Shown here: positions 49,301 to 60,861 of the stretch, one piece after another | How the letters are laid out: every line of letters begins with the position of its first letter | How positions within the stretch are numbered: position 1 is the stretch's first letter | DNA from: Trifolium pratense | Lineage: Eukaryota; Streptophyta; Magnoliopsida; Fabales; Fabaceae | NCBI RefSeq assembly: GCF_020283565.1 | Contig: NC_060065.1 | Coordinates: forward strand, 41,094,409 to 41,158,408 | Direction of reading: 5' to 3' | DNA: 64,000 bases | Notes under the pieces: generated by a model | What the model was told of the DNA's origin: nothing | Databases searched by the model: none | Seen by the model: only the letters and a program-made list of their open reading frames with translations | Position numbers and translations under genes: made by a program

Positions 49301-49449
49301 TTTTCAAATTATTATAGTTGTCAGACATGTTAGTGTCGTGTCTAGTGTTCATATTCGTATAAATACTTCATATATGTGTATGCATTTTGTTTTTGTTTAT
49401 TGTTTTATTCTATTCATTCTTTTTTACATGTTCTTCTTTTGGCAGGTGA
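46397..49449 (+). CDS. BES1/BZR1-homologue transcription factor, second copy (317 aa, three exons)
   Basis: Exons are 46397-46612, 48433-49166 and 49446-49449. The exon-1 product differs from that of the first copy at five of 72 positions (T5A, Q7L, Y40F, K41R, E58D), all outside the basic core. Exon 2 has the same motif order: GCKPLEHMD, a Ser/Pro-rich block, [69 protein letters not shown], and the EAR motif LELTLG. It keeps a FGSNTFG segment that the first copy lacks, and lacks the repeated CASYNPSP found there. The last intron splits the final Arg codon (AG|G then TGA); if that intron is kept, 11 residues are added. The role is as for the first copy: a brassinosteroid-responsive nuclear DNA-binding factor under GSK3-type kinase control. 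Confidence 0.95.
47953..48080. mobile_element. Degraded Stowaway-like MITE in intron 1 of the second BZR-type gene
   Basis: CTCCGTCCGGTCTCAAATTTAAGC at the left and an inverted inner pair (TTTTTTCAGATTCATTGAAT against ATTCAAAGAATCTGAAAAA) mark a worn MITE. The right end has lost the GGACGGAG motif. It is absent from intron 1 of the first copy. Confidence 0.5.
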
Positions 49450-50944
49450 AGTCCTTATAGGAATATCAATGATTGAATGTAATTACATCAACATTAACTT
49501 GCGTTGTAAACCTTCATCGCAAGTGGAAGGTACACAGTGTGTTGTAAACTCCGAAATACCGAGTTTGATTGATAAAAACAATTATGACTTGATCATTAAC
49601 TTGTGTTGTTGTGGTGAGTAAGAAATGTTAGAGGTCATGGAGGAGAGTGTAAACTGTTATCTTTTGTTCCTATCTTTTTTCTTCGTTTTCTTTTGTAATT
49701 TTGTCCTTTGCATTTTGATTAGTACTCCAGTAATATACATGTTTAGTTAGGTGTTGGAATGGATTTACAATCCATTCATTTCATCATTGTTGTAAGTTTG
49801 GTTAAACCTTATTATTAGACTCATCATTAATATACCTTTATGGATTGGCTTGGTTTGCCACTGAGGGAACTGAATGACTTTAGAAGATATTGCAACTTAT
49901 TACCTATTTCAATGGCCAAAAGCCAGCCCTTGTGGAAATTTGATAAGATGATCTTTTTTTTTATTGGTATGTAATGTATATTTTAGGCTTACTTGTATTG
50001 GACTAAGAGTGAGTGATACATGTGCGCGCGGACACAAGGGAGGAAATTCTATGTATCGGATTCGCTTATGCAAATGAGTTCTCTCAGATATGCGAGCGAG
50101 GTTAGAATGGAATAAAATTGGTATTGTGCTGTATCGCTTATGTGATGGATGACGCTCACATTTGCGACAAATCATGAACAAAGCTAATATTTAAGGTTTT
50201 TCATCAGGTTTTCTTCCAATTTCCACCTCTCTTCTACACGAAATTGTGCTTAAGCCATGACCTCCATTTCAACATTTTCTTCTACCTTCAGCCTTACCAA
50301 ATTCTTCGGTGATACCTATTAGTCCTAGGCGTTTGAGAGCTTACTGAGATCAAGTGTCATCACCAAGGCCTATAAGTCATCATTACTAACTACCTTAGGT
50401 AAGACTTGTTCTCTATATATAGCTCTTAAATCAATTTTAACTAGTATTCTTAATCATATTTGGTTCTGTCTTACACCTTAAATTTTTGTTTTAGAGAGAT
50501 GACTTACTTTTCTTTTGTAAATTAAGAACACAAATAATATTTTTTTTTAAATAACCTAATTGTGATTGAATTTTTTATTTTTTTGATAAATAATTGTGAT
50601 TGAATTTTTAAGTGATCATTTATCTTGGGTAGGTACGGTGTAGGTTGAACGAAAATGTCCAATTTTCAACATTTGTACGAGACTTGCCAATGGCTAGGAA
50701 ATATCTAAAAGTGTTAATTAATTATGTTTGGGGTAAAATGAAATGAATTCCTTCCCTAAATATAGCTTCTGATAGTTGCATCTATGTTGTCCGACCCCAT
50801 TGTATAGGGTCGAAAAAAAGTGACTATACTATTGACGGTTAGCTCGAATTTCATATTTAAAAATAATTAAAATTTGAACCGTTTAATACTAATCGGATGA
50901 TTCAAATGTCACGACCGCATGCATTCAGTCAAATTGCTCAAAAT
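49450..50944. other. 3' UTR of the second BZR-type gene and intergenic DNA
   Basis: The 3' UTR probably extends to about 49850 and shares with the first copy short stretches such as CATTTCATCATTG-type and AGTTAGGTGT (49746 and 36690). Beyond that there is no gene; 50790-50935 carries a MITE-like end with CGACCGCATGCATTCAGTC, related to 36800-37020. Confidence 0.45.
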
Positions 50945-51489
50945 TAGGGATGTCAACGGAGCGGGAATTGAACAGAGTATATTACCACTCATTGTTCCAC
51001 TATCTAAAAGGTTCCACATCCCCGTCCCCATTTTCCGCTTCTGGAAATATTCTTCCTCCATCTCCATCCCCACGAATCTCCACAGTTCCCACAGAGATCC
51101 ATCAACCTTAAAAAAAAGTGTCGTATTTCTATTATTTTCAATCATAGTTGTAGAAAAAATAGAAAAATTAAAATATTTTCCGAGTTTTATGACAGTAATA
51201 AACATCATATATAAACAAATATATACACATATTGTGTGAAAATATAATTAAAAATAATTTATAAAGTACTTAAATATACATTTATAAATACTATTTTAAT
51301 AAAAAAAAATTGGGGACGGAGTCTCCACCGGGCGGGGTATAAAATCCCATCCACCCCATCCCCAAACCTCTCTCGGGGAGCTTTCTCCTCCATCCCCATT
51401 CCCATGAGGAAGAATCCCCCATCTTCGGGTCCCAAATGAGACAATCCCTATACGGAGATCTCTATTTATAGATTAAATTGACATCCTTA
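50945..51489. mobile_element. Non-autonomous hAT element, 545 bp
   Basis: The ends are TAGGGATGTCAACGGAGCGG and, on the complement of the right end, TAAGGATGTCAATTTAATC. They are flanked by an exact 8-bp duplication, CTCAAAAT at 50937-50944 and 51490-51497. Subterminal CCCCGTCCCCATTTTCC and GGGACGGAGTCTCCACCGGGC repeats are typical of this plant hAT family. No transposase. The 106- and 99-codon frames over it are not genes. Confidence 0.9.
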
Positions 51490-53460
51490 CTCAAAATTCA
51501 ATTCCAATGTTCTCGCATTTCAAAAGCAAACCAAAGATTCATCAAATAAAAAAACAAAGATTTTGCATGCAATGAATAAGCATTGTTGCACCACATTGTT
51601 AGTGAGAGTCACCCGACTGACTATAAAGGCTAATTAAATTGCTGTTCCAATCCAACCACAGCCAATCTACCATTTATCATATCAAGAAAGAATTGGAAGT
51701 CTGATCATTCCTCACCTTACCTTTCAACATAGAAAAGGTAAGGTGATTATTTGACAACTCTAACTAATTGCATATGTTTATTTCTGTTAAAATTATCTTA
51801 CTTTTTTCCTTTTTTTTTTTGAAAGAGCTTTGTAGCAAAAATGGAGAATTACAAATTTAAATCTATAGATTACTATGTAAAAAATCTCTATGCAATTTTT
51901 TATCATGTCACATGATTTTTTCCCTAGTAAAATAAGACAACATGTTTTTTCAAAGGAAAAGTTTTAAGTGAGTTGGATCTTTAGCTGATCATCGAAATTA
52001 AGATAAACTTTAAAATTTAGAGAACGCTGACAAATATACTTATAGATTTTCCACCAGCGATATTTTAACCCTATACAATAACATTACACGAGTTACCTAC
52101 TTCGCAAGGTATAAATCAACATTTTATCAACTAAACCAACCTACGTTGATTAATATGAGTTGAGTTTGTTATTATAAAATAAATATAGATTTATTAGTCA
52201 AAATCCTGCATTCTTTGCTTTAAATGCCAAAATTCAAAATATTATATTTTCAATATAAAAAGTTTTTTTTTAGTATGAACTCTAAGAGATAAGTATTTTT
52301 TTTTGTCATGTTAACATGTGCACCAAGAGCATATTACCTAAAAGTAAAAATATAGTATTTAATGATACAAAATATTTAATATGTAAAGAGTTGAATTTAC
52401 AAACTTAACATTTAATATTTACCACATTTATCTCTTTTTTTAGAAAAGAGAGAAAAAAGTTTTGGAACGGTCTGGTGCATTATTGACGGCCCAGAGCCTT
52501 CTATTATTCGTGCGTTATTGGCGGTCTGGAGCCTTCAATAACGTGCAAGACAACTTTTCAGATGTCGCGTCTTCCGGTGTGTATTATTGGTGGCTAAAAG
52601 CCCTCAATATATTATTGAAGGCTTTTAGCCCTCAATAAAATTGGTCAAGAATTTTAAGTTTTCTTGTAGTGATAGTTTAGTGGCTAGACTTATACATTTA
52701 AATATGGAAAAATGTAGAATTCAAGATTCGAATCCCGACATCTCTAATAATATCCCTAGTAGCTACCATTTGAGCTACACTTGTGAGACTTCTTAAGAGA
52801 TAAGTTAACAAGATCTATTAAATAATCCAGATATATGTGAAATGAAAACAAGAGATCATTAAACCACTATATTTAGTCAAGTGGTGAGAAATTTAAATAG
52901 TATGTATACATGAGGTTTTAGATTCGATTTTCATAGTTAATATTATATTATATTATATATATATAAAAGGGATCATTCACTACACTTTTGTGGTATGGTC
53001 TTAGTTTTTGATCAATGATTTGATAGTATATGGTCTAAATTATTTATTTATTTACGTAATAACGTGTGGAAACTGAAACCAAACTAGAATGTTCATTTGC
53101 AAGTCTCATCCCATCCTCCTCAACTGACCCATTCCTCCCCCCTCAACTTTAAAAAATAAAAAAAATCTTCAAACCCTCATCCACAACACACCGCCACGTG
53201 TCATAAAACCAAACATAAATAAAACGCATCACGCGAACACATCTCCAAATTTTTTATTACATCCATTTCATTTAATTTAATCCTCTCTCTCACATCAACT
53301 CAAGCTCCCCAGCCACCTTCCCAATTCAATCTTCACCACTTTCACTTATCTCCGCATCTTTCTTCTTCAGCCTCGCTTCGATTCGTTTTGAAATAAAAAC
53401 TTATCGATTAATTAAGTGTATGGAAAATTTCTAACTAGAGAGAACAAAAAGAAAAAAAAA
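51490..53460. other. Intergenic and promoter of the seven-exon gene
   Basis: No gene. It contains a CACTA-element end (52455-52670), SINE traces (52674-52790, 52862-52940), a GCCACGTGTC G-box/ABRE-type site with CACGTG at 53195-53200, and a C/T-rich leader from about 53280. A 4-codon upstream ORF (ATG at 53420, stop 53432-53434) precedes the main start by about 26 bp. Confidence 0.5.
52455..52670. mobile_element. CACTA-type element end
   Basis: The right edge reads AAGTTTTCTTGTAGTG, whose complement, CACTACAAGAAAACTT, is a CACTA terminus. Inside it are subterminal repeats in both orientations (ATTATTGAAGGCTTTTAGCCC and GGCTAAAAGCCCTCAATA, GACGGCCCAGAGCCTTC). The left terminus was not recognised, so the element is probably truncated. 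Confidence 0.6.
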
Positions 53461-56400
53461 ATGAGCGTGGAAAGATCTTTTGAGGCATGGGAAGAAGTGC
53501 AAAGACACGGTCAGGATTTAGCTGACCGATTTACCCAAAGTTTTACTGATTTGATTCATACACACATAACACCACCACAATTCGTTTGGCCAAATCCTCC
53601 AAAATCGAAGTTATTCGATCTAGAATTTTCTACAGCGAGTTTTGGGAAGAGAGATTTTGGATTACCTGTTGATGATTATGGAGTTTCAGCGATTTTCGAT
53701 ATCGGAAATCGGATCGGTGAAGCTGGGATGAATTTTGGTGCTAGTTTGAATGGAATGGTTCATCATTTTTTTCAGTCGTTGCCGGTTCCGTTTAAGAATG
53801 AGGAGGATTCAGTTAGGGTTGGAAATGATGGAGGGAAGGGTAGACAGAGGAATGGTTTAGTTGGGGTTTCTGTTAGTGAGGATTTGGGTTTAGGGTTACT
53901 TACTGAGAGGTTGAAGAATCATGGATTTTCTGAAAGTGTTAGTGAAACTGTTGATGAAGAGATTGGTGGGTTTAATCTTGGTTCTGCTGGTCATTTGGGT
54001 AGGAGACAGGTAAAAAAAATTGGATTTTGTTTTGTTTTGCATATTATGTAGTTCATGATTATTATGATATGTATCGTGCGCGCACATGTTTGTTAATTTA
54101 TCGATGGATTTTTGCTGTTTTATTATGGATAGAGAACAATTGTTGTGTGAAATGGTTAGTGGAGAGTGTTGAAGTGATTGGATTAGATGTTATGGTTTGC
54201 TGTGAATTGAGGTGTTTGTGTTTGTTTAAAGATTTTTTCTTCATAGGATCTTATTTTATGCAAAATTTAGTGAATGTTTTGATAAGTATATGGGGCTTAT
54301 TTGGATAAACAACTTATTTGCAGCTTACAGCACAAAAGCTTATTATGACAAGCACTTATGTATAACTTAGCAAGAGATAAAATAAAGATAGATTGTTTTT
54401 ATATAAACTACAAGCTATTTTCATAAGTTTTATTGGAGAACTTATGAAAATAAGTTGAAACAAAACTTATGAAAATTGTCATAAGCTCTCCCAAATAGTC
54501 TCACAAAACTTATGCTAGTAGATAAGCTCAAATAAGTGAATCCAAACAGACCCCAAATATGAACGGATGCAATGCATAGTTATGCCTTTGTTGGTAAATT
54601 TATGGTGGCGGTGGGGATGTCCTTGGTGTATGTGACGCCTTCATGTGAGAGAAACCGATAATGGAGTAGGATTGTTAAACTGCGCAAATTTTTACTGTAG
54701 TTGTTTTCTGTGCATTGCTTTTATGATTTCTTTTGGAATTCATGATATGTAAAGGGAAATGGTATATTATAATTGTAGTATAGTGGTACATGTTTGGTTC
54801 GGGGTTTTTGGAGGGGAGGGGAGGGGAGGTGAGGGAATATTTTAAATGTTTTGTGTTTGGTTCAAATTTTATGAGGGGAGAGGAGGGGAGGGGAGGGGAG
54901 GTGAGCAAAATCCCTCCAATGACCAATTTTTGCTTCCCCCCAAATTGGGGGGATTTGGAGGGGAGGGGAGGTGAGGAGAGATGAATTATTATAATCTTAA
55001 TTACATTGACATAATTATCCTCATATTTATTTGAAAATACCAAAACTTTCCTTTTAAAATTTATATTAAATCATACTAAGTTATTTGCTTGTTGCCATTT
55101 TTTTTACGTTGCTAACATCCTGTGTTTATTTTTTACCTGTACTATTTTTTTTTTGTTTTAATGTACTTTTTTTTACAAGATACTTGTTTTTATTTTTTAC
55201 CTATCCTACAACATTTTTGGATGAATACTTTTTTTTATATATAATAAAATGAACACTTTTTAATTCATTGCACCGTACATATATATATATATATAAACTA
55301 TCAACAAGTTTTTTTAGGAAAATTAACTATCAATAAATTGTTTTATACATATTTTCATATTCTACACATTATATTTTAGAAGTGCTCTAATATTTTTTTA
55401 CATAAAAAAATTTGTTAGAATTTTGTATTTGATTATTTCTGGAGTTTTCGGTTATTGAATTTTCATATTTAATTATTTATGTAGTGAATACTAAATAATT
55501 TTAAAATGTTGAGATTTTGTAAAGATGACAAGGATAAAAAAGTAAATTAATTTTAGAATCCCTCCCCTCCCCTTGTGAACCAAACACATATTTAATAAAA
55601 ATCTGTCACCTCCCCTCCCCTCCCCCTCTTTTGAACCAAACATAAATATTATTCTCCCCTCCCCTCACTTCCCCTCCCCTCCATTAAAATTCCTCCCCTT
55701 CCCTCCCCTCCCCTCCTTCTATTTCAAACCAAACATAGAGAAAGAAGGGATAAAAAGGAAGAGCTGAACAAATGTTTTCATATTGTACCAGTTGTTAAGT
55801 ATGTAGTGAAAATTAGTGGTATGTCAATGACTGAAATTTCCCTTTTATACACGAAGTAAAACTCATTTTTAATACTAGTAAGTACTTGCATTTACAGGTA
55901 TAGACCAAATTATTTTGTATATGACATTGATCATTTTAACATTTGAAGTATGTCAGTTGTTTGTACTGTTTGTACTGATCTTGTTGTTTGGTTAGAATCT
56001 CTACTTGATAATTGATATAGGTTGTGGAGCATAGACATGTAACTGAATCCTTCATGGTAGTTGTATCTCCTACAATTTCATATACCCTACTATCCTTCAA
56101 ATAACAATTTTTAGTTGGGAAATATTTATTACATTCAACATCTATTTTGAAATGTATGCGTCAAAGATGTGGAATCTATATTTTGTATTGCTTATCTTGC
56201 TATTTCATTTACTAGTTATATTTTGTGAAATACAGGGAACCATAAATATTACGTCAACTTATGATAGCAGAACTCAAGAAGTGGAAGGTTCTATAGCTGC
56301 AAGGGGAGGTTTTTGGAGAGTAGAGGCATCACGTGGTGGTTCTACGTCTGGAACTGAAAATTCAACTCTTACCCTGGTCCAGCTTGGATCTCTCATTTAT

Positions 56401-59294
56401 GTCACTGATTCGACTCTTCTTTTGCCTGTTCATTTGTCAAATCAATGTTTGCTATTGTATGGCTATGATAGAAAGGTAAATACGAGGTTCAGCTGGCTAA
56501 AGTGTATTTCGCCATAAAATTGTTAATACATGGGAAAGGGGAAAAACTTTCCTGTTAAATTTGTCTTATCCTAGAAAAGCATCTGCGTTGGCGTCTAGTT
56601 CACATTCACAAGATCTTTTTAAAACTTACCTTATTTTTATGTTTTGGATCATTGTTCTTGATAAACTTTCCCTTCCAAACTATGGTGAAATGTGCTAACT
56701 CCAAATGAGGCCTATATTATTATTTGGGTGTTCATGTCGAAATTATTTATGCTTTTTGTATTTTGTTAAGGCAGAAGCCAATTACAATAGTAGTCACAGG
56801 CCTTGTTTTTCAGTCAAAATCATTCTGTTTTGCACTTTCTAAAATAGTTATATTATTTTTCAGAATTGCTTAATTAATCTCCGTTTTATGTAGTATTGTA
56901 CATGGATGTTTTGTCAATGTAGTGCTTCCCCCTTATATTTATTAATCTCACATGATCATTTTATGATTGTCAGAATGGAATGCATTCTCTTTGTCCCGCA
57001 GTAATGTCAAAACATCGAAGGTGGGGGTTGACGTCCGCACTTTGCTTGAATCCCTTAACTTGTGTAAGTAGATATGAATTGTTCTGATTTTTGTTGAATT
57101 TTTTTCACAGTGCCATAATAATGTTTATGATATTAGTTTTCCGATGTAAGTGCTTAGGTTTAATAAGATTAATCCTCGTTAGGAGTGACTCTCATACTTT
57201 AAAGATACTCAATAAGCTTTACCCTCATTAGGAGTGACTCTCATACTTTGTTTCTTTATTCATATAGAGTTGAAGGTTTACTATTTGTATCAATAGTAGT
57301 TAGTTGGTGCTTTGAATATGATTCAACGTAAATACATCATTACAAACCATATTTAAATAAATATTTTCTCTCTTTCTCAGTTTCTCTTCATAAGTTCACT
57401 CTTATTCATGCATAAAATACTGAATCCAATATTTATGATTTGTTTGCTCTCTCTCTGGACGCAGTCATATGTGGAACTTCAATTTCCAAATGGGCAACTA
57501 ACCTATGTATCTGGTGAGGGTCTAAGTACAAGTGCTTTCCTTCCTGTTTGGGGAGGTCTTCTTCAAGCTCAGGGTCAATATCCCGGTGAAATGAGATTTA
57601 GCTATTCCTGCAAGGTTAGAATCCAAGTTATCGAAGAAGATAATGAAAATGATGCTTGAAATTTATAATTAGTTAGGATTTTAGTGATCCTGAAATGATT
57701 TCCTCATGCATTGAAACTGATATCTTTTGCTTCGTTTTTATTATAGAACAATTGGGGAACGAGAATCACACCAATGGTACAATGGCCTGATAAATCTTTT
57801 TCCGTTGGTCTTTGTCAAGCCATGGCCTGGAAGAGATCTGGTCTCATTGTTAGGCCAACCGTTCAATTCAGGTAAAACTTACAATTTTTATAGGATCCGT
57901 GTGTAAAACATAGCTTAATATGATGTCTCTAATAACTTTGTGAATAATGCGAATTTTTGCAATCAAACTGTTGAATCGTATTATATTACCTCGACAACTA
58001 AATGTGCAATGTTTTAGATAATTACAACATTTGTAGTCATTGATCACTGTCTTTGATCTTTTGATGCACTTCATCATTGTCTCTGGTCATCTTGCAAACT
58101 TGTATTTTAAATTTGTTTCATACACCTTGATCATTATGATGCTCTATATGTTGTCAGTGTGTGCCCTACAATTGGTGGAAGCAATCCAGGGTTGCGGGCA
58201 GAACTCATTCATTCGGTCAAAGAACAACTTAGTCTGATTTGTGGATGTGCTTTGACAACCTATCCTTCTGCGTTTGCTTCAGTATCTGTAAGTTGCTTAT
58301 CACTATCATAACTAACTTCACCTATGGAAAACTGATTTTTGATGTTCTTAAAGTTGTTAAAACATCTTTTTGGTTATTATTGTTCATTAAGCACAAAATT
58401 AGGTTAGTAATATGTTACATGGATTAAACGATGCCTTCATATTTTGTCATGGACCATCTATACATGCAGATAGACCATTTACTTTTATATCTATCATCAT
58501 AGTTCGATCTATTGTTTTCTCTATGAAATAAAAAATTAATGAACATTTAAGTTGCTAATACATACTGTAGTTGTAATTTTGTCACATTGAGGTGAAAATA
58601 TTTTTGAGTTTATGTTTGATTATTAAAAGATGAGGATTGCTTAACGTTAAATACTAATAGCACTGATGGTAAATGACATAAGCTAAGATATTCACTGTAT
58701 CTGGTTGGTACTGTACTGTCCCTATTTGCTAATTGCTGTTCTGTTTTTTAATGATGTTATTGAGGCACTATTATGTCAAATACATAAGATTTAACTTTCT
58801 ACGAAGTAAATTTATGAGTAAGAAGGAAGAAAGTCAGTTCTTTTATACTAAACATACTCGTGCCTTAATAACTAGTAACAACCTTAAACAAAGGATGCAT
58901 TATAAGTATCAAAGCTAGTTATCGAGAGGCTGAGAAATGAGTGATTTAATACTTCACCGTGCATCCTGTACTAGTCAATGTGAGACTTGGGCACTTCACA
59001 ATGTTCTAGTGCATATCATAGCACTGTTCCTAGAGTATTTATGTTGGTGTATAACATTGCATACCATTTAAATTCTATTGACTATTTCATGCTTTAATAC
59101 CGTTATTAACTTTCTTCCGCGTGAGTTTATTATCTAAGAATAATATAATGATTTTTTGGTGTGTTCAGATTGGTAGATCAAAATGGAATGGAAATGTTGG
59201 GAGCTCGGGTCTTGTTTTGAGAGTTGATACTCCCCTATGCAGCGTCGGACGTCCTTCTTTTTCCGTTCAAATAAATAGTGGCATTGAGTTTTGA
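53461..59294 (+). CDS. Conserved plant protein, seven exons, 469 aa; possible plastid envelope protein
   Basis: Exons are 53461-54009, 56236-56475, 56974-57063, 57465-57614, 57747-57871, 58158-58287 and 59169-59294. All introns are GT-AG and all phases agree. The start MSVERSFEAWEEVQRHGQD is the first ATG in this frame. The N-terminal third holds QDLADRFTQSFTDLI and ITPPQFVWPNPP; the rest reads as alternating short strands rich in Gly, Ser and aromatics (INITSTYDSRTQEVEGSIAA, YVELQFPNGQLTYVSGEG, NNWGTRITPMVQWPDKSFPV, SSGLVLRVDTPL), ending SVQINSGIEF. That fits a beta-barrel-like outer-membrane protein. From memory it resembles a plant family distantly linked to the envelope lipid-transfer protein TGD4, but I am not sure. 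There is no cleavable transit peptide. Intron 1 (2,226 bp) carries two foldback elements. Confidence 0.85.
54292..54554. mobile_element. GTTTGGAT-family foldback MITE in intron 1
   Basis: GGGGCTTATTTGGATAAAC at the left and GGGGTCTGTTTGGATTCAC on the complement of the right end, with arms pairing through CTTATTTG-AGCTTA and ACAAGCTATTTTCATAAG. It is 263 bp. Same family as the hosts at 12811 and 15427. Confidence 0.75.
54790..55737. mobile_element. Foldback element with GGGGA/TCCCC ends in intron 1
   Basis: The left part starts ATGTTTGGTTC and has three purine tracts of the form GGAGGGGAGGGGAGGGGAGG (54810-54829, 54873-54902, 54957-54976). The right part (55560-55737) is its pyrimidine complement and ends GAACCAAACATA-like. 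The motif TGTTTGGTTC recurs inside both arms, so the element is built of repeated terminal units. The sense transcript of the host gene carries the G-rich arm first. Confidence 0.75.
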
Positions 59295-59551
59295 TGATAC
59301 CCTTCAAATTTGTGGCACCAACTTTTTTATATTTTTTGCATGAGAAGTGTACATAGGTTTGGTTTGGTTCATCCACAACATTATACTGCTAACATCAAAA
59401 AGCTTGCAGTGTTTATGTGAATAGAAAAATCTAGTCTGTTTGGTACATATTTTTGTCACTTTTTATGATTTGGCTCAAATCATATCTTGGAGCTTAGTGT
59501 ACTTATTATTGGATTTCGTAATTGTTTTGCAAGCTTAACATAAAAAATTTA

Positions 59552-59584
<33 letters not shown>

Positions 59585-60344
59585 TATTAGCATTCGTGTT
59601 GTAAAAATTATTAGTGAAAGATCTTATCTTTGTGAGAGCTTTGGTTCATTTCTCAAGCAATTTTAGAAATGAACGGGAAGAATTAGTCATGTATTTTGTT
59701 ATCTTGTGAGGGTCTCGTGTATCTTAATTATTTTTTTAACAAGATCTGAAATTAGTGATAACATTTTGAGAAGTTAAGATGATAATTTAAAAAAGAAGTG
59801 GGTGCCCTTTAATTAGCCTTAAATAATTTAGATAATGCACAATAAATTTCGTTTTGTATTTGGTTTTAGATTTTGTACATGATTTTCTTTTTAAATTTTG
59901 AAAATTGTGTAAACCCCTTAGATTATAAACGTAAAAGGTAGACCAAGTTTGTTTCATGAGTAAGCCATGTCAAGAGGGGTGTTCGAATCTAAATTGCAAA
60001 TTGATGAAAAAAATAAAATCGTAAAAAATTTAAATTGTTGGATGTTTTTTTGTGAAAATCATTGGATCAGATTGAAATTTGATTGATTTTTCAAAATCGA
60101 TCAAAACATAATCAAATCGCATACATATATTTTAGGTTTCATTGTAATTTCAATCCCCCTATTTTAAAAAAATTTGGATTGTGGTCCCCTATTTTTAAAT
60201 AAGTAATTTTGGTCGCTCTATTTTAACAAATTTTGGATTTTGGTCCCCCTATTTCTAAATAAGCAATTTTGGTCTCTCTATTTTGTCAATTTTTGAAATA
60301 GGGGGACCAAAATAACTCGAAGGAACATATACAACATGGTGTGC
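59295..60344. other. 3' UTR and repeat-rich intergenic DNA
   Basis: It follows the stop of the seven-exon gene. A poly-T tract of about 30 bp lies at 59553-59582. From about 60130 to 60312 there are four degenerate copies of a 35-40 bp unit with TTTTGGTCCCCCTATTT and AAATAAG-AATTTTGGTC, plus one inverted copy (AAATAGGGGGACCAAAAT). No gene. Confidence 0.55.
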
Positions 60345-60860
60345 TAACAACAGAACAACAACAACAACTTACAATGTGGCAAAAATCGCCGTCGGGATGG
60401 TACAAATGCAACGTAGAAGCAGGATTTCACAAAGAGTTGAACAAAACAAGTTTAGTAGGATGGTGCTTGTGTGACTGCATTGGTTTGTTTGTAAGTGAAG
60501 GAACTACTTGGATGGAAGGGATTCCCGCCATAGTGGAAGGGGAATTAATGGCCTTACTCGATGTATTGAAAGAAATGGACTCATGTAATATTTGAAACGG
60601 ATTCAAAGAGTGTAGTGGAAGCAATTCAAAATTGACGTGGCGGAAATTCAGAGTTTAGCTCTCCTTATTTGGCATATCAAAAAATGTTTTGTTGTTAAAT
60701 CCAAACTTTGTGGTGGAGTTTATTAAGCGATAAGGGAATATGGTAGCTCATACGTTTGTCAGGGTAGTTATTTCTTGGTCTAACCGTTGTACTTTTGAAA
60801 CATTACCTCTTTGTATTACTCTTTTATTGAATGATTATGAGTTGTTATTTGTTAAAAAAA
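60345..60860 (+). pseudogene. LINE RNase H fragment
   Basis: The frame WQKSPSGWYKCNVEAGFHKE is the start of a plant LINE RNase H domain (usual form KCNVDA, so the first catalytic Asp is Glu here), followed by LVGWCLCDCIGLFV and EGELMALLDVLKEM. A +1 frameshift at about 60590 then gives FETDSKSVVEAIQN, with the third acidic motif. Another frameshift and a 3' UTR end in A-rich DNA near 60852-60861. It is truncated and dead. Confidence 0.8.
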
Positions 60861-60861
60861 A

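Noticed and set aside
50909..51239. Opposed 99- and 106-codon frames
   Set aside because: Both read the subterminal repeats of the hAT element at 50945-51489.
54675..55043. 122-codon minus-strand frame with SPPLPS repeats
   Set aside because: The Pro/Ser repeats are a translation of the GGGGA tracts of the intron foldback element.
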